Shown here in pieces: positions 1 to 13,222 of a DNA stretch of 64,000 nucleotides. The notes beneath the pieces were generated by a model. It saw nothing but the letters and a program-made list of their open reading frames with translations, was not told the DNA's origin and made no database searches. Every line of letters starts with the position of its first letter. The first letter of the stretch is position 1. The stretch is from Coleophoma eucalyptorum (Eukaryota; Ascomycota; Leotiomycetes; Helotiales; Dermateaceae), in contig JALRME010000013.1 in assembly GCA_026120035.1 (NCBI GenBank), positions 1,048,636 to 1,112,635 of the forward strand, written 5' to 3'. The position numbers and the translations under genes are program-made.

Positions 1-135
1 ACGCAGTTCCAACGGCTGGACATGGAGGCACCTGCACCTAATCCTGTACCTGGACCTGGACCTGCACCTGCGCCTGCATCCACTGTACATCTATCTGCAT
101 TTGCATCTGCATCTGCGACTGCCATCCGCATGTAG
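1..135 (+). CDS. Possible 3' end of a Pro/Ala-rich reading frame cut by the window edge
   Basis: Frame 1 is open from the first base to a TAG at 133-135 and reads as a 44-residue tail. About the first half is Pro/Ala/Gly dipeptides produced by imperfect CCTGNA hexamers, followed by an Ala/Ser-rich end. It could be the C-terminus of a gene beginning outside the window. It could equally be a non-coding hexamer repeat that happens to be open. There is no recognisable domain and the upstream sequence is missing, so this is only a flag. Confidence 0.15.
   Translation, partial: TQFQRLDMEAPAPNPVPGPGPAPAPASTVHLSAFASASATAIRM
28..120. repeat. Imperfect CCTGNA hexamer microsatellite
   Basis: Consecutive hexamers of the form CCTGCA, CCTGTA, CCTGGA and then TCTGCA run through this stretch with increasing divergence to the right. 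The array is in frame with the open stretch reaching the window edge. Confidence 0.6.
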
Positions 136-3100
136 ATCGCTATTGCTCCCTTTTCTTCTCACCTAGGCGACGAATGGATGTTCTGCTTTAGTTGTTTTCC
201 ACACCCACCTTCCCTAAGCACCACAGCTTACTCAGAGCTTGTGCAATCTTCCCCATGCGACGAAGCCGTAGTTACTCAATATACAGTGTCCGGCTCTGTC
301 CCCCGTCACTATCACAGCTGCACGGTACCACATTTTCTCTCGTATGCACTCGCCAAGAGCCCGCGTGGACCAGGCGCTTTTAGACACATTTAAGAGTGCT
401 CCCCGGCTTCCCTGGCAAAGCCCAATGCGCTAAGCTTGCCCTCTCGCGTTGCCGGCGTCGGCTTACTGCTGATGTCGTCTTTTGTAGCCCCATGATCGAG
501 GGTTTCAAGAAGGGCAATTCAGCGTTAAGCTCATCGCAAGTCGCCCGGCAGTTGCTAATTACGTTCTTCCGAATATTCTACGAGTTTAGGAGCCTACCAC
601 ACCAGATTTTAGCTGGATTGCCTCACCCTTCCCTTCCCTCCCAAGCACGCAAAGGGCTGCATTCTATGTTGTACGGCTTTGTTTTGTTGTTTGGTTTGGC
701 TTTGTTGTGTTTTGCTATGTTATGCTATGCATATGTTATATTAAGGTAGGACTGGACGCGTCGCGACCAGAATTCCACCGAATGCCTAGTTCTCATTAGG
801 CGCTGGCTGCATCTTTTCGCTGGCATTTCTGCACAGGACGGAGCACGATCTACACCCGTGGACATGTGAGGTCGTGTCTCATTCCACGCCAGCTCTACTC
901 ATTGGCCAATGGTGGTAAAAGGGCTGGAGCTCTCAGATTATCACATTTCGGCCTCCGCCACTCCTCTACCTCTGCAGCTTCTGCTGTTCCCGCCAATACT
1001 GCCTGGCGTCATTAGCTGATCTTGACACTGACACTGACACTACCTCTAGTGAAGTCGCTGCTTCTCAGATTTTGACCTGCTCATCTCGAAGACGCCTTTT
1101 AAGCTTTATCGTGACCTTTTACCCGGCCTCATCGGAGGCTTGCTGCTGGCTGCTGCTGGCCGAGACCCATTTGCAAGTTCGTCGGCTTGATTTCGCTCCC
1201 ACTCTGGCTGCTAGGGCAAGCTTAGCACTAACCACCGGCCCCCTGCGTAACAGGGTCGGAACATGGCCCCCCTACAAGTTGGGAAGCCTTTCACTACCCT
1301 CTGCTCTGTCACTGCTCTTCCTTTCTTGGGCACTGCGCACGTTCGCGGGAGATGTTCAGCTGTGGCGCGGATTTTCGCCTTACAATCTGTAATGGTCGAC
1401 CTAGTGCCTCAAGGCCTTGCTCTGCTGCACAACTTCACGGCTCGGCAAACTCTCCCGCGCATCAAAGCATTTCCAAGGGCAATCAACAGTGCCCAACACC
1501 GATTATCATCCGTCAGTTGGCAGGATTCAGTATTTTTCATAGCCAAACTGCTGCTCCAGACGACAATACGACACACTCTTTCATGATGTCTTCTTGAACG
1601 CACCCTTGAAGTCTCGTCATGTACAGCAAAGACAGTGCGCAGTATTTCAGCCCCCACTGCGCCGTGCACATGACTTCATTGTTGACAGCGGCTTGGGTTG
1701 CACTTTCATGTCCAGCAATCTACTATTAGCGCGTCGGCACTTGTCTAGGTGTGTATTGCTATGGTAGTTTCCATTGCTCTTATGGATGTGACTGCTGATC
1801 TTAGCTCACTTTGCCTAAAGCTCACTGCTCTAAAACGGAAGGGATTTTCCCCATACATGGGGTCTGTATTTGACGATCACGAGATTGGCTCTAGGGAGAC
1901 GAGCTCTACTGTTCCTTCATCTCTCTTCGCCAGCTGTGGAGATCAGACTTTTGTATCATCTAAATTATCCGTGGCTCTGCCAGAGTACTTCGCGGCCAGA
2001 TGACAGATCATCATCCTCTTGATACTGTAGCTGTTGATGTATGATCGTATCTGGGACTTCATGGAGCTGCAGAGCTAGCTCGTCAAGCTTCAAGCTTGTC
2101 AAACATGCAAATTCGAACCTGCATCATATATGGTTGATCAGGGACCACTAACCACGCCCACGTACCTCCTTCTGGCCTGATCGACATGCTTATCAAATTA
2201 TGGGCCAAACTGGTGTCCGGGTGCACACATCCCACTTCTTCGCGCACTAAATGTCTGTCAAATTGCAAATCGTCTCATAAAAAAATCTCTCCACGCCTGC
2301 TGGCACAATTTACGGGACATGTACTGGAGGAATAGGAGTTATGACTATGCGTACTCCAACCTCGGTTATCTCCAGGAATTGTAGGTCATTATCTTATGAG
2401 TCCAGACCGAGAAGGCACTACTTGGTGATTAATGTACATCCCAATTCTCTCCATACAACCTTTGGTCTCGGGAATCCATTGGCAGAATTCAGCACTGGCA
2501 CTGATTACCAACCGGGTTCCCAGACCCAGGAGCCGTCTTCACGGGAGTGGACGACGTGGATCCAACCCAAGAGAACCTAAATAGAGTGAGGGAGGTGAAT
2601 CAAGTCTCATGTTAAGTTCTTCAGCGAGATGAAGTGGGTGTGTATTGCAGGTATTGCAGGCGTTGTGTTGCAGGCGTCGCGGTCCTCTCAACCGTCATTA
2701 TTCCGTCAAATCCGTCGCTTAGGCCATCACGCAAGCGCGCGGCGAAGGTCGACCATGAATCCTCTCATAAAGTCGTCTAGGACCGAAGTAATATCTCGCG
2801 GATGTTTCCGTCGCGGCGAGTTTGCCACTTGCCAATTTTACGCATGAATTGCGGAGCAGGATTTTGAAGTCAAAGAGCAACAATATCAAAGCAAATTCAT
2901 TTACAGTAGCAGCTCAAAAATCGATAGATCAGAGGGCGCTGCACGAACATCTGTGCAGCACAGCCTGTCCTGGTGCCCGTTAATCTACGGTAGATGGAAG
3001 GAAGGCGTTTGACATGTTTGCTTGCTTCTTGCATGTTTTGCTCGGGCCCTTTCTCTCGAACAAAGTCGTCCCAATTCTCTGGAGACGCAAGAGCCGGTGC

Positions 3101-4700
3101 ATTAGCTGGGGGGTTGTCAAGCTCAACTCCACCAATGAGCAGTCCGCGGGGATCCAGGACCACCTAGAGCCTAATCGTCTCTTCGGGGAAGCAACCAGGT
3201 GCAGCAGGCCAAGAGGACAGGGAACAGAGAGGGGGGAGGGGGGATAGTCGGTGTTCCTCGAGCCTGAAAGCCGGAAAGCCTAAAATGCAAGTCAGTGATT
3301 GTCTTCGCATAGGCGCTAATGAAATTAAAGCGAACACTCATTCTGAGATATTTGGGATTTGATGATTGAATGTCTTCTCGTCGTCCCTTCCGACAAGGCG
3401 CATGGGCATTTCGCTTGTCCAGCTGACGGAGTCCGGCGTGTTCTGCCTGTGCTCACAGTTTCCGTTTTGTTTTTTTTTTGGTTTTTTTTTTCGCTACGAG
3501 GCACCGCCAACATGTGGCCAGACGGTTTGGCTAAGGCACGACGGAAGGGAGGCTTGCTTTAGACTCAGCCTTGGGCAAAGAATCTGTGTTTGAGCCCCTT
3601 GAACCGTCGACGGCCGGCTCAAAAGGGCTCGAACTCTGATAAAGCCCTTTCCCAAAGCCCCAAAATTGCCACCACATATCTCTTACGACACAATGCATAA
3701 CTCTTGCATGAGCCTGGGCTGAAGATTTCCTCCCAAACTGTACATCAGACTTCGTTCTCAGGATCATCGCCGACAGGATGGCAGGTGCGCTCGCTATACG
3801 CCATTTTGGAGGTGCGGATGCTGTCGAAACATGGCGAACACGCTCTTTGTATCAGCCATCCACACCCTCGCCTTTCCCACTTCGCATCACAGCACCACGG
3901 CTGTAGGAGCTCCCGTGCAGATCAGAGCCAACTGTCAATGAGGGTAGCATACCCGCAACTACGAAGTCGCATCACTATGCACCTGAATACCGGAAACTCC
4001 AAGATTAGAACCTGCACCGGATGTTTGCACACACGCGAGATGGTACCGTACTCTCTTTAGCACGTTGCCTTAGCGTGACAAGTGGGATCGCTATGACGAT
4101 ACCAAAATTTATCAAGTGTGGTACACTTTCACGTGAGGCGCTCCCCTATTACCAACAAACGCGAAACATACGCGCTGCGATTGCTGCGAATGGCTTCAAG
4201 CTACCCCAGGCGTTCGTTTCTCCGGACAGGGGATTCTTGGCTTCCGTTGCAGCCATTCTTTGAAGATGAGTTCTAAAGTCTTCCCTTAGTTTCTTTCGCA
4301 ATGCGACTCCCTTAACTCTGACGGCCCTTACATCCATCTCCACATTTAGAAAGCAGCCAGTCATTCCCGATGGCTTTGTTTCTCCTAGGCCGACGAAAAG
4401 TTAGGAGCTGGATGGGCGTCACCATTTCGCACATGCTAATCTTCGAAACATGACGACCTGCCGTCACGAACCTGTCTATGTTTTATCGTACGGGGACGTG
4501 CGAATACTAAACTCTACAGTGCTTCTCTGACAGCTTTTCAGAATTAGGCTTTGGCAGTAGCCTTTGGCAGGCTGCTTGTTCATTTACTGCCATCAGATCA
4601 GTCAAGAAAGTTCTGAGGCATTGACAACGGGATAGAGGAAATGGCAGAATCCGGAGAGCAAACATATTAGCAGGTTTCATACCATTGCACTATAGCTTTT
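136..4700. other. Intergenic region of ordinary composition, no supported gene
   Basis: All reading frames here are short (mostly under 120 codons), overlap each other on both strands and show no domain, no codon-level consistency and no exon chain that I could extend through plausible introns. A T-rich tract lies at about 3468-3491 and a TTTGTTGTTTGG-like T/G-rich stretch at about 676-730. I see no tRNA, rRNA or transposase remnant that I can support. Confidence 0.5.
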
Positions 4701-7700
4701 ACGTTGTTAATGGCTATTGTACAGAATCTATCATGACTTGTGTTAGCGATCTTTGCTCAGACCTCCCTCCTACAAAGTCAATCCGAAATCCGTCATCTTA
4801 ACAGCACCCTGGTATTGTTTGGTCATCATTATGCATTAGGGAGAAACATAACGTCCAAAGCTTCCTCAGAAACTATCTCGGTAGAAACCCTGACGGCTTA
4901 TTGACGCCATCAATACCTCTGCTGGTTGTAATATTTAGGTATAGTAATACTTTAAGCTTCTTCTTTGCCTTTCGCGCCATGGCCTCTATGGATATTATAT
5001 GACTTGCAGTAGGCTCTTTAATGCATCATTGCTAGGCATGTAGATAGAGGACGACCAATCGCACAGAAGAAATAGACCTGCCTTATCGCTTCAGCATCTT
5101 TCTTGCATTAAAGTATGTTTCTTTACGAACACGACACAGGTACGGAGAAAGTCTCCGGAATCCCTGGGAATATCTGCTTTGGGCCTCACTGCACTGCCTT
5201 TGTAACTAGTCCTTACATATGCACATCACTACCGGTTGCAAAAGCTCGCGCCCTCTTCTGTACAAGCAACCAGTTGTGCTTGATGTCTGTGCTGGAAATA
5301 TACATTTTCTTTCTTCTCCGCCGTTCTCAATTCTCTATTTGTTGCCTACCGGTAGCCAACCGTCTACTCTTCCCCCTCTCTCGTATTTCTTCAAACCTTG
5401 AGAATTAATGGAAGAGAGTTGTGCCCAAAGGGTAAGTGCTCAATAAATTTTCTTTGGCACCTTTTGTTATGGACTTTGTAACTTGCGTTGTTTAGGGGTC
5501 GTGTGCATACTGTCACCAATGGGTCTTGCAACCCGTTATCAGCTGGAGTAAGTGCATTTTTTGTTTGCGAATCCGGTCTTGGCTGGCTTGAATTGCAACT
5601 CAATCGGAGTCGCCCTCTAAGGTGAGACTTGGCTTGTTCGCTCCGTTTATCTCCCAGTATGATGTCGACAATGAAGGTTTGGGGTTAGAAAGATGGGGGG
5701 GGTTCTCTGTGTAAGATTTGAGATAGGCTGCCAATCTTTCAAAAGCTCTGTAATTGTTGCGCGTAGATGCCGGGGCTTAGTTGCCCGCCAGACTTGTAGA
5801 ATATTGTACGACATTTGCATGCTTTCCTATATTTCACACACAACTATCATGGAGCTTCCTTGCAGAGAGGAGGCTGTAGAAGGTTTTGAATGAGCCATAA
5901 CTTAGATGTAGTAGTCTTTTAAGTTCTGTTTATATGTCGCTCGATCCAAGATTCTAGTCTCTACATTCGATAGGGTTAGTATATTACAAATATCCATACT
6001 ACAGCTTATATTCACATGTAGGTTTGCGAATATACTGTTCTCTCTTAGAATAATGTTTTAAATCTCTTGGTCAAAATCCTTTATTAAGCAAACAGCATAA
6101 AAGAAGGGTTTCCGTTATCTAGTCTACTTGAGACCCTTCCTGCATGTTCCAGATACACAGGCTTGGCCAAGGTCATCTCTCCTACGTTGTCTTATTTGAC
6201 CATCTCATGGCAATCGCAATTCCTCAGCCATCTGTTAGTCACAAATATATGCAGGTGCAAAACTCTATGATCCTTCAGTATCTATTCTATCCACGATTAC
6301 GAAGCATGTATGTGAATATCCTCTATTTACATGAACAGTGGCTATCGCTAGAAGAAAGTTACTTAGACCATCATAAACTACGAAGGATTCTTAAGCCTGC
6401 CAACCGACCCCGGAGTTCCACAATCCTTTCGGATATGTCTCTCAATCCACGTGTACGAAATTCAAAATCCAGATCATGGCCTCGTCTCATAAAATCCTAC
6501 GGGTGTCGCCCACGCAAGAAGGATAACAGCCGTGGAAAAGAGTTCAATAGTACTTGCAGATGCATATATCGAAACCCGTCCCGCTATCAGCCTTACCTAT
6601 CTGCCTATCCATCTCTCGAGCCACTGTACTTGGTACCCAACTGTAAAGTCGATGTCACCTCCACCAAAGATGCAATCGCACTGGATAATTTCGGCTTGTC
6701 AACAGCCTCGCATGCCGTCTGCTTCTGTCCCGTACCAAACTTTTGTCCCTAATTTTATGGCCCACTTAAGCCGGTACTTGAGAGCGAGCTGGAACTTTTT
6801 GTCGCGCGCATATGCATTGCGAGCGGGAAAGACTGAGACATGTTGGAATGGGCAACCCTGTACCTAGTATATGCATGTCCACCGGGTAAGGAAAATACCC
6901 GAGAAGCGACCGTTAGGTACTTGGTGGATTATCCATATTATCGCCGTTTGTCAAAAACATTAAAATCCGCGCGCGTCCGTGTTCGTGCCAAACTTTTGCT
7001 ACCAACCCCCCCCCCTACCAAAGAAATTCCCCACGGCCATTTCGTCTATCGTTCACTCGGTGGCTAATCATCGCTCGTTGAGTGGAGGGCTATGGACCTT
7101 ATCTTTCTTCGGTCCATGTACAGTAGCTGACGAATTGTCTCAAACCTTCCAGCTGGTTAAATGCCCCCTGTATACCACCACTCCATAGCCACTTATTAGA
7201 GTGGTGATATAGCGTACGAAGCCATTTTCGCATACACATCTTAGTACTTCGGAGTATATGTCTTGCAAATGCCTTCTTGTCGATCTTGCAGTCCCGTTGC
7301 AAAAATCTAAATAGAAGAGGACCGTCTGGATCATTCTCCGATGACCATGTCCCTGGGTTGTATATGCGCATTGAGCATCGGCCATCCCACAGTATAAGCG
7401 ACAGATTCTGTACAGGATTCAACCTTGATGACTCGAGCGCTGTCTCTTGGTCCATGCCTTAACAGACGAAGTCTCAACTGCCGTACTGCTGGTGATGAAA
7501 ATACCGCGTGAGAACGTTGGCTGGGCGCCCTGAGACAGCTGCTCAACGGCTCCTCTCGTCGTCATTGTTAATATACTTTGCATCGAGGTATGAAGACCAC
7601 AGAGTTGGTCATAGGTTCCGGGTTGAAAGAATGAGGAGAAACATGTCTCGTAGAGTTTTTTCGTTCTGACAGCGGAAGGATCCTCTTCACAGTATCGTAC

Positions 7701-10700
7701 AAGGTTGGCCGGGCTCAAAGATATCGGATTTTTTGGATTTTACTTAGATATCGGAGAATAATATCTACGCTCGATGCTGTTTAAGTTTAATCCCCGCTGA
7801 AGTCTTACCAAGAATTATCTACAAGATCACCGCACGCTCGGAATAACACTAAAACAAATAAGTGACTCGTTAGTAGATGTCAACTGCCTTCCTAGAAGGT
7901 AAGCACGCCCTTCTTCAATGCTGAAAGTTGGCCTTGTTAATGCTAGAGGTTGCACTGGAGACATCTATTATTCCAAATGTATATAATTAAAATAAACTCC
8001 CCAATCGCTTTCAATTGCCGCAACTAGAAATCCGGATTTAGAGCAAAACCTTAGAGCCGTATCTACTTTGGGGGGGGGTGGCGTGCATTCATACCGAAGC
8101 CACATCTAGAAAATCTGATCAAATTTGAAGGCACAGCATGGCTTTTCTTTGCGTCATAAAAAGAAAAGAGCTTCCTCTTACTCTTCGAGGGCTGAAGAAA
8201 TTCAACGATGTTGCGACTATTATGGTTTAAGATTAAGAGAAAATCTTCATGAATTTTATGTTCATGCGAAACTATTATGATATATATCAAAAGGTTCTCA
8301 AGAACCCCAAGTCTTCACAAAATCTCATAAATTTGACAAGTGTTGAACAAGACCTAGTGGTAATAAAGTTAGGCAACGCACCTTACTTTCATTATCAATT
8401 ACTTTCAAACAGTGTCTCTTTTTACAGTTTGGCCTTAGAGTTCAGTGCAAACCACAATGAAGCTACAAGATGTATTTTGGAGTCTGTCTACAGTTAGGAA
8501 ATACGACCAGGCAACACTATATAGTGACAAGCAAGGGATGTATCACACTGATAGGTCTAGAGTTAAATTGTCTAAGGAGGTGAGCGTGTCATGACTTGCA
8601 GAAAGCAAGCGCTTTCTTCGGCCAAATGCAGGATGGGCGAGTAGCAAGGTTGACGACGGGATGGGTGGACAACAAGACGGATTAGTAGCTGCTGAGCTTT
8701 GCGGATATCTGGAAGACGGGTGGCCTAATTTTGCTATTGCTCTCAATTGTGATTGTCTTTCTGAATGCCGCACTGCGGAAACACTAAGGATATCTCACTA
8801 CCTATTCTTATCCGACCAAGACCATTAAGCCTCAGAGCAAGCCTCTTTAGTTGTCAGCTTCTTCGTTTTCATCCGAAGTGATACTAAGTCAGTGACAAGC
8901 TAAAGAACTTCCATCTTATTCAGCTACTACCAGATCTTGATGAGCGCTGTTAGATCTGGGAGTGTCGACCAGTGCTCTGTAAAAGAAACACACAGAATAC
9001 TGGGTTTATTTTGGAGGAAGATTGTTAGCTTTTTCAAAAGGGTACAGATCACACGGCCGATTTTGAAGGAGCGTTGAAACGTTCCAGTGTGTAGAGTAGC
9101 TAAGATGGAACCGTCAGAATGGTCACATGAGGCCTTGTTGATGCGAGCAAAGACTGGATCAATCCTTCTACCCCAAACCCGGTCTTGATTTCAGCTTTAG
9201 CGCGACTGTTGACTTGAAAAAATATAACACCACTGTCATTCTATATTCCTTGAAATGCTTCCGCTTTGCTAAGGCCATTATCATCTTGGGCCTTCTCTGG
9301 AGTATCGAAAGCCCTTAGAGGTTTGTGTAGGTAGGAAGCTGCTTCGGACAGCATGATCTCCTTGATATCATGGCTCTCAGCTCAAGTATGTGTCTATGGA
9401 AAAGGATTTAATGCTTGCTGATTTCCTATTTAAGGCTGCTAGAAATTATGCAATCGAGCAGACCACCAAGGGGTTGGTGGTCTTAAGTATTCATACTAGG
9501 ATCAAGAGCAGTGACATCTAAGTGCTTAGCATAGTGAATGCGCTAGTACGTTAGGTAGTAATAATGTGGGGAACGCTTAGTGTAGAGAAGGTACAATACG
9601 GTAACTCACATCCCTTACAACAACTTTGGAACAATTTTGGAATAAAAGAACACGGAGTAACAACCATGAAAATATAAGAGCATATCATAAATCAGCGGAC
9701 AGAGATTGCATTTCATCTTACAAGATACCTCAAAGCTTGCGTTATGATATAGTGTTAATGCAAAGGCAAATATTCCATACATGGCCATGGATAAGGAGAA
9801 CAGAGCACCTTTTTGGTTTTGCCATATGTAAACCTCGTATCCAATAAGGCATTTAATAAGCCCACTCCCCAAATTGACACTCTATAAAGGTTGAATGAGT
9901 GATGTTCATAAGTAAGCACCGGTATAGATGAGCAACGGAGAATATAGTGAAATTCACAAAGAGAATGCTTTATTTATAGTCAGTATACGAAGTTAACTCG
10001 TGTTTCAAACATTATATAAAAATGCTTTTCTCATATTTAGCATTCCAAAGTGTATTAAAGTACAGACATAATAGTTGAACGGAAGCTTTCTCACGCAAAT
10101 ATGAAGCATTTTACGAAAGGTTCGCTCGGATTCTTGAATCGTGTCGATTTCTGACCCAAATCGACCTTATTGGCTCAACTAATGCATACATCTGTATGTA
10201 GGTAATTCATCTTAGATGAATTCTATATAGCTGTAAATCAATTAAACCATAGCTTATCTGAACTATTTGGAACTCAGAATAGAAGTTGGGTTATCAGTGG
10301 CGTGAAGAAGAAGCAGAGATTTTGTCAGTGATGTTATCCAGAGTGCCAATACGACAAACCCACCAAAATCTGGAACCAATCGATGGAGTCATGATATGAA
10401 AGATGTGTTACCAAGATATTGAAGTAATATGTGAGGCTACTACAAAGCCGCTTCAATCAGTATCCCCGGAGAAAATCCGTGACACTAATTCTTATATCTA
10501 TCATCATTTTCGTCATGTTAGATCTAGTGTGGCTTAAGTTAAAACTTTTCCGGGTGCACTACTTGAAGATCTTTAATACCATTCGTCATAGTGTACTATA
10601 TCATTAGACTCAATGCATCGCGGTACAATTATTCTTAGATTCTTTACATCATTTAATGGGGTGGTCAGGTATAATAGAAGAATCTTGTGAACTTCGAGGT

Positions 10701-10898
10701 AGCTTAAAATCAATTTAGATGTCCCTTAAGTTGAGCAAATATTGAGATAAGGAACATTTACATCTCATATGACTATTTGGATTTGATGAACCAAACAGGT
10801 TCGGAATGTGCCAAATTTAATTCCTGTTTCAACGTCACCGACAGTATTTCACTTATCCTACCGCATAGACTTCGACGACCTTAGGTTGGAAACAAATT
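4700..10898. other. AT-rich gene desert with isolated G/C homopolymers
   Basis: The sequence becomes visibly richer in A/T and TpA from about 4.7 kb up to the MFS relic. Only short, mutually overlapping open frames occur, the longest being 202 codons at 6144-6752 with no recognisable features. Runs of G8 (5695-5702), C10 (7006-7015) and G9 (8070-8078) stand out against the AT-rich background. The pattern fits an AT-rich accessory compartment, possibly repeat-derived and mutated by RIP, but I recognise no transposon protein or terminal repeat. Confidence 0.45.
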
Positions 10899-12644
10899 AT
10901 GAACGACAAAATGGATCATACAGAGTCCTCAGATACAAGACAGAGTTCACAGGTTAATCATCAGCTGAACTCTAATGGCCTGCATGTCGAAGATAGCCAA
11001 GTACAATGGAACAATAAGCATAGGGACCACCCTAGGAATTGGGAACTTGGACAAAAGTCGTATAACGATGTTATTATCTGTTTTTTAGAGTTCTTCATGA
11101 CTCTGATAAGTACTTCCGGGGTATGAAGGTCCACATTCTAGTCCACAATGAATATATATTCTGGGATAACTGATGAATTTATAGACATCAGCAGCGGAAG
11201 CAGCACGTATGGAATTCGAGATTAATGAAGTGTTCTGCAATTTTGCATTCGTCTCTATATAAGAACACATATACCTATTTCCAAAGCTCGATGTGCCGTA
11301 CTCATCCTCTTACGAGCTATCTTATTGGCCAGACTTGCGGAACAATCTGCTGTTCACCAATCTGAGAGAGGTTCGGAAGGCGAACAATGTATATCATATC
11401 TACATTGATCTTTGCAGTGTTTTCTGCCATTACTGCAGCAATTCCGTCCATTGCAGCTGTGGTCATTGGGCGCTTCGTCACAGGCTTTTGCGGCGCAATC
11501 CCAGCTACTGTAGCATACGGCAACTTCGAGGACACACACAACGCGGAAGTACGCATTTGGGCAGTTTATATATTGAACTTCTTTGCAAACACTGGACTGG
11601 CTCTTGGGCCTATTTATGCAACTTACATTACGAAGACTATAGGCTGGTACATGTGTCTCTTCAAGTTCTATAATGATTTTGATGCTGATAGTTTCATCTA
11701 GGCGATGGATATTTTACACCTCTACGATAGTGACAGGAATATCAGCGATCGCAAGTTTTGGCATAAAAGAAAGCCGTGCTGCCGTTATTCTGGAGAAAAA
11801 AGCTGACGGAATCCGAAAATCGACCGGGCGAGAGTTGAACACAGAAATCAAGGAGACCCGTAAGCAACAGACCCTGCTCAACGTTATCCAGGATGATCTT
11901 CTTCGACCACTCATGTTTCTTGCAACTGAACCTATCATCTTCGTTTCGGCCGCTTTACTATCAATTGTCACCAGTCTCATCTATGGGCTAACCGAATCTC
12001 TCACCATTGTATATGAATCTTTTGGTTGGCCGACCGCAAATTCGTCTTTAGCCTTTCTTCCAATTATAGTCGGCGTAATCCTTAATATCATACCAAGGTT
12101 TTACGATCCATGGAAACTTAAAAAGAATTTTGCACGCAAGCAAAAGAACAAGTTGGAAGATCTTAATCCCGAGGAAAAGATTACTACTTTGGCTGTTTCT
12201 GCACCAGCACTAGCAGTTGGCCTTTGGATATTCGCATGGACGATCCCACCATTAGTTACGCATGTCCACTGGATAGTTTCAATGATCGGGCTTGTACTTG
12301 TCGGATACGCGTTGAGTGATCTTGATTGCGTCCTCTTCGGCTACGTTACGGACAGTTATGGTACTCACGCAGCATCTGCAGCTTCGGCTGTATCTGTCTC
12401 TAGGAATGTCATTTCAGCCGCCTTTCCACTCTTTACCACGCAGATGTATGAAGGACTTGGCGCTAATATTGCCACTACAATCTTTGCAGCTCTTGCAACC
12501 TTGTTTGCTTTTACACCAATCTTGTTTTTAGGCTATGCACCACAATTAAGGAAGAGGAGCTGCTTTGCTTGTAATACCGACAAAGATGAACAATTCCTTC
12601 ACGATGAGGAGAATATAATTAGCGGTTATGGGCGAAAGGGCTGA
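10899..12644 (+). pseudogene. Broken MFS drug/polyamine-type (DHA1) transporter
   Basis: The pieces line up with a fungal DHA1-family major facilitator, a proton antiporter of the plasma membrane. The first exon (10899-11120) carries the family signature: DHPRNW in the cytosolic tail, then LEFFMTLISTSG entering TM1. After a clean intron (11121-11184) the frame continues with SAAEAARMEFEI, then meets a stop near YLIGQ. A second in-frame TGA lies at 11363-11365, just before FGRR. The rest is well preserved: GRFVTGF, TIGWRWIFY across an intron at 11647-11701, a long cytosolic loop with FYDPW, and VTDSYGTHAASA, FPLFTTQMYEGLGANIA and GYAPQLR at the C-terminus. Total length would suit a 500-600 residue transporter. 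A roughly 58-bp insertion around 11250-11308 has no canonical splice sites. With two independent lesions I call it a pseudogene; a sequencing error or an unseen intron could explain one of them. It sits alone at the edge of the AT-rich desert. Confidence 0.75.
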
Positions 12645-13222
12645 AGGTTTAGTTCTAGTTGACTGCAATTCAGAGGCAGAGGGCCTCAATAGCTAGCTAG
12701 TACAGTAATCACTTCTAATACCAAGGTAAGTTACAGATGAGCCAATACATCGGACAATATCCAAGTAACTAAGGAAACTCATTATGAGCACGGAAAAATT
12801 CAGCTACCACTCATAATATTACCCATTTTGCGAAATAAACAAAGACTGCCTAGGTGTGTATGATCGAAACTGCTTCTGTAATTCAGACCATAGTCTAGCA
12901 CATGAAAAGGGTTCACTGTATATTACCCAGAGGTAACTAGGTAGAGTTAATCAATACCCTAAAACCTGTAGCGCCATTGGCAATCTTATATGAACTCTGG
13001 TACCTAGTATATTTAGAGCTTAAAAGTCGGAAGAAGTACTTACCCGCCATTAATGTAGTTGAGACAAATTGTCATTTGACATGAAGGATAGGTAGCCTTG
13101 TTAATTTGGACTTCTTAAAGGGTAAGAATGGAATCTAGTCTGTCCTTTCCAAAACTTATGTCATTTTTGCTGAAGCTCTTATCATAATTCTATTGATATA
13201 TATTATCACACCTTTCATAAAT
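12645..13222. other. Convergent intergenic gap, AT-rich
   Basis: This gap separates the 3' ends of the MFS relic and the kelch/DUF3433 gene. I see no gene in it, only AT-rich sequence with short A/T runs. Confidence 0.5.

Noticed and set aside
2095..2180. Possible tRNA suggested by a GGTTCGAA box on the minus strand near 2112
   Set aside because: The T-stem cannot pair correctly (no G53-C61) and no A box or acceptor stem fits.
6144..6752. 202-codon plus-strand ORF in the AT-rich desert
   Set aside because: Residue composition has no domain or signal, there is an overlapping long frame on the same strand, and no neighbouring exon extends it; judged a chance ORF.
7099..7718. Overlapping minus-strand frames (7099-7455 and 7419-7718) that could be exons of one gene
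   Set aside because: They overlap in different frames, no GT-AG pair joins them sensibly, and no motif is recognisable.
8063..8497. Opposing short ORFs on both strands
   Set aside because: Both are AT-driven low-information peptides; neither has a plausible family or leader.
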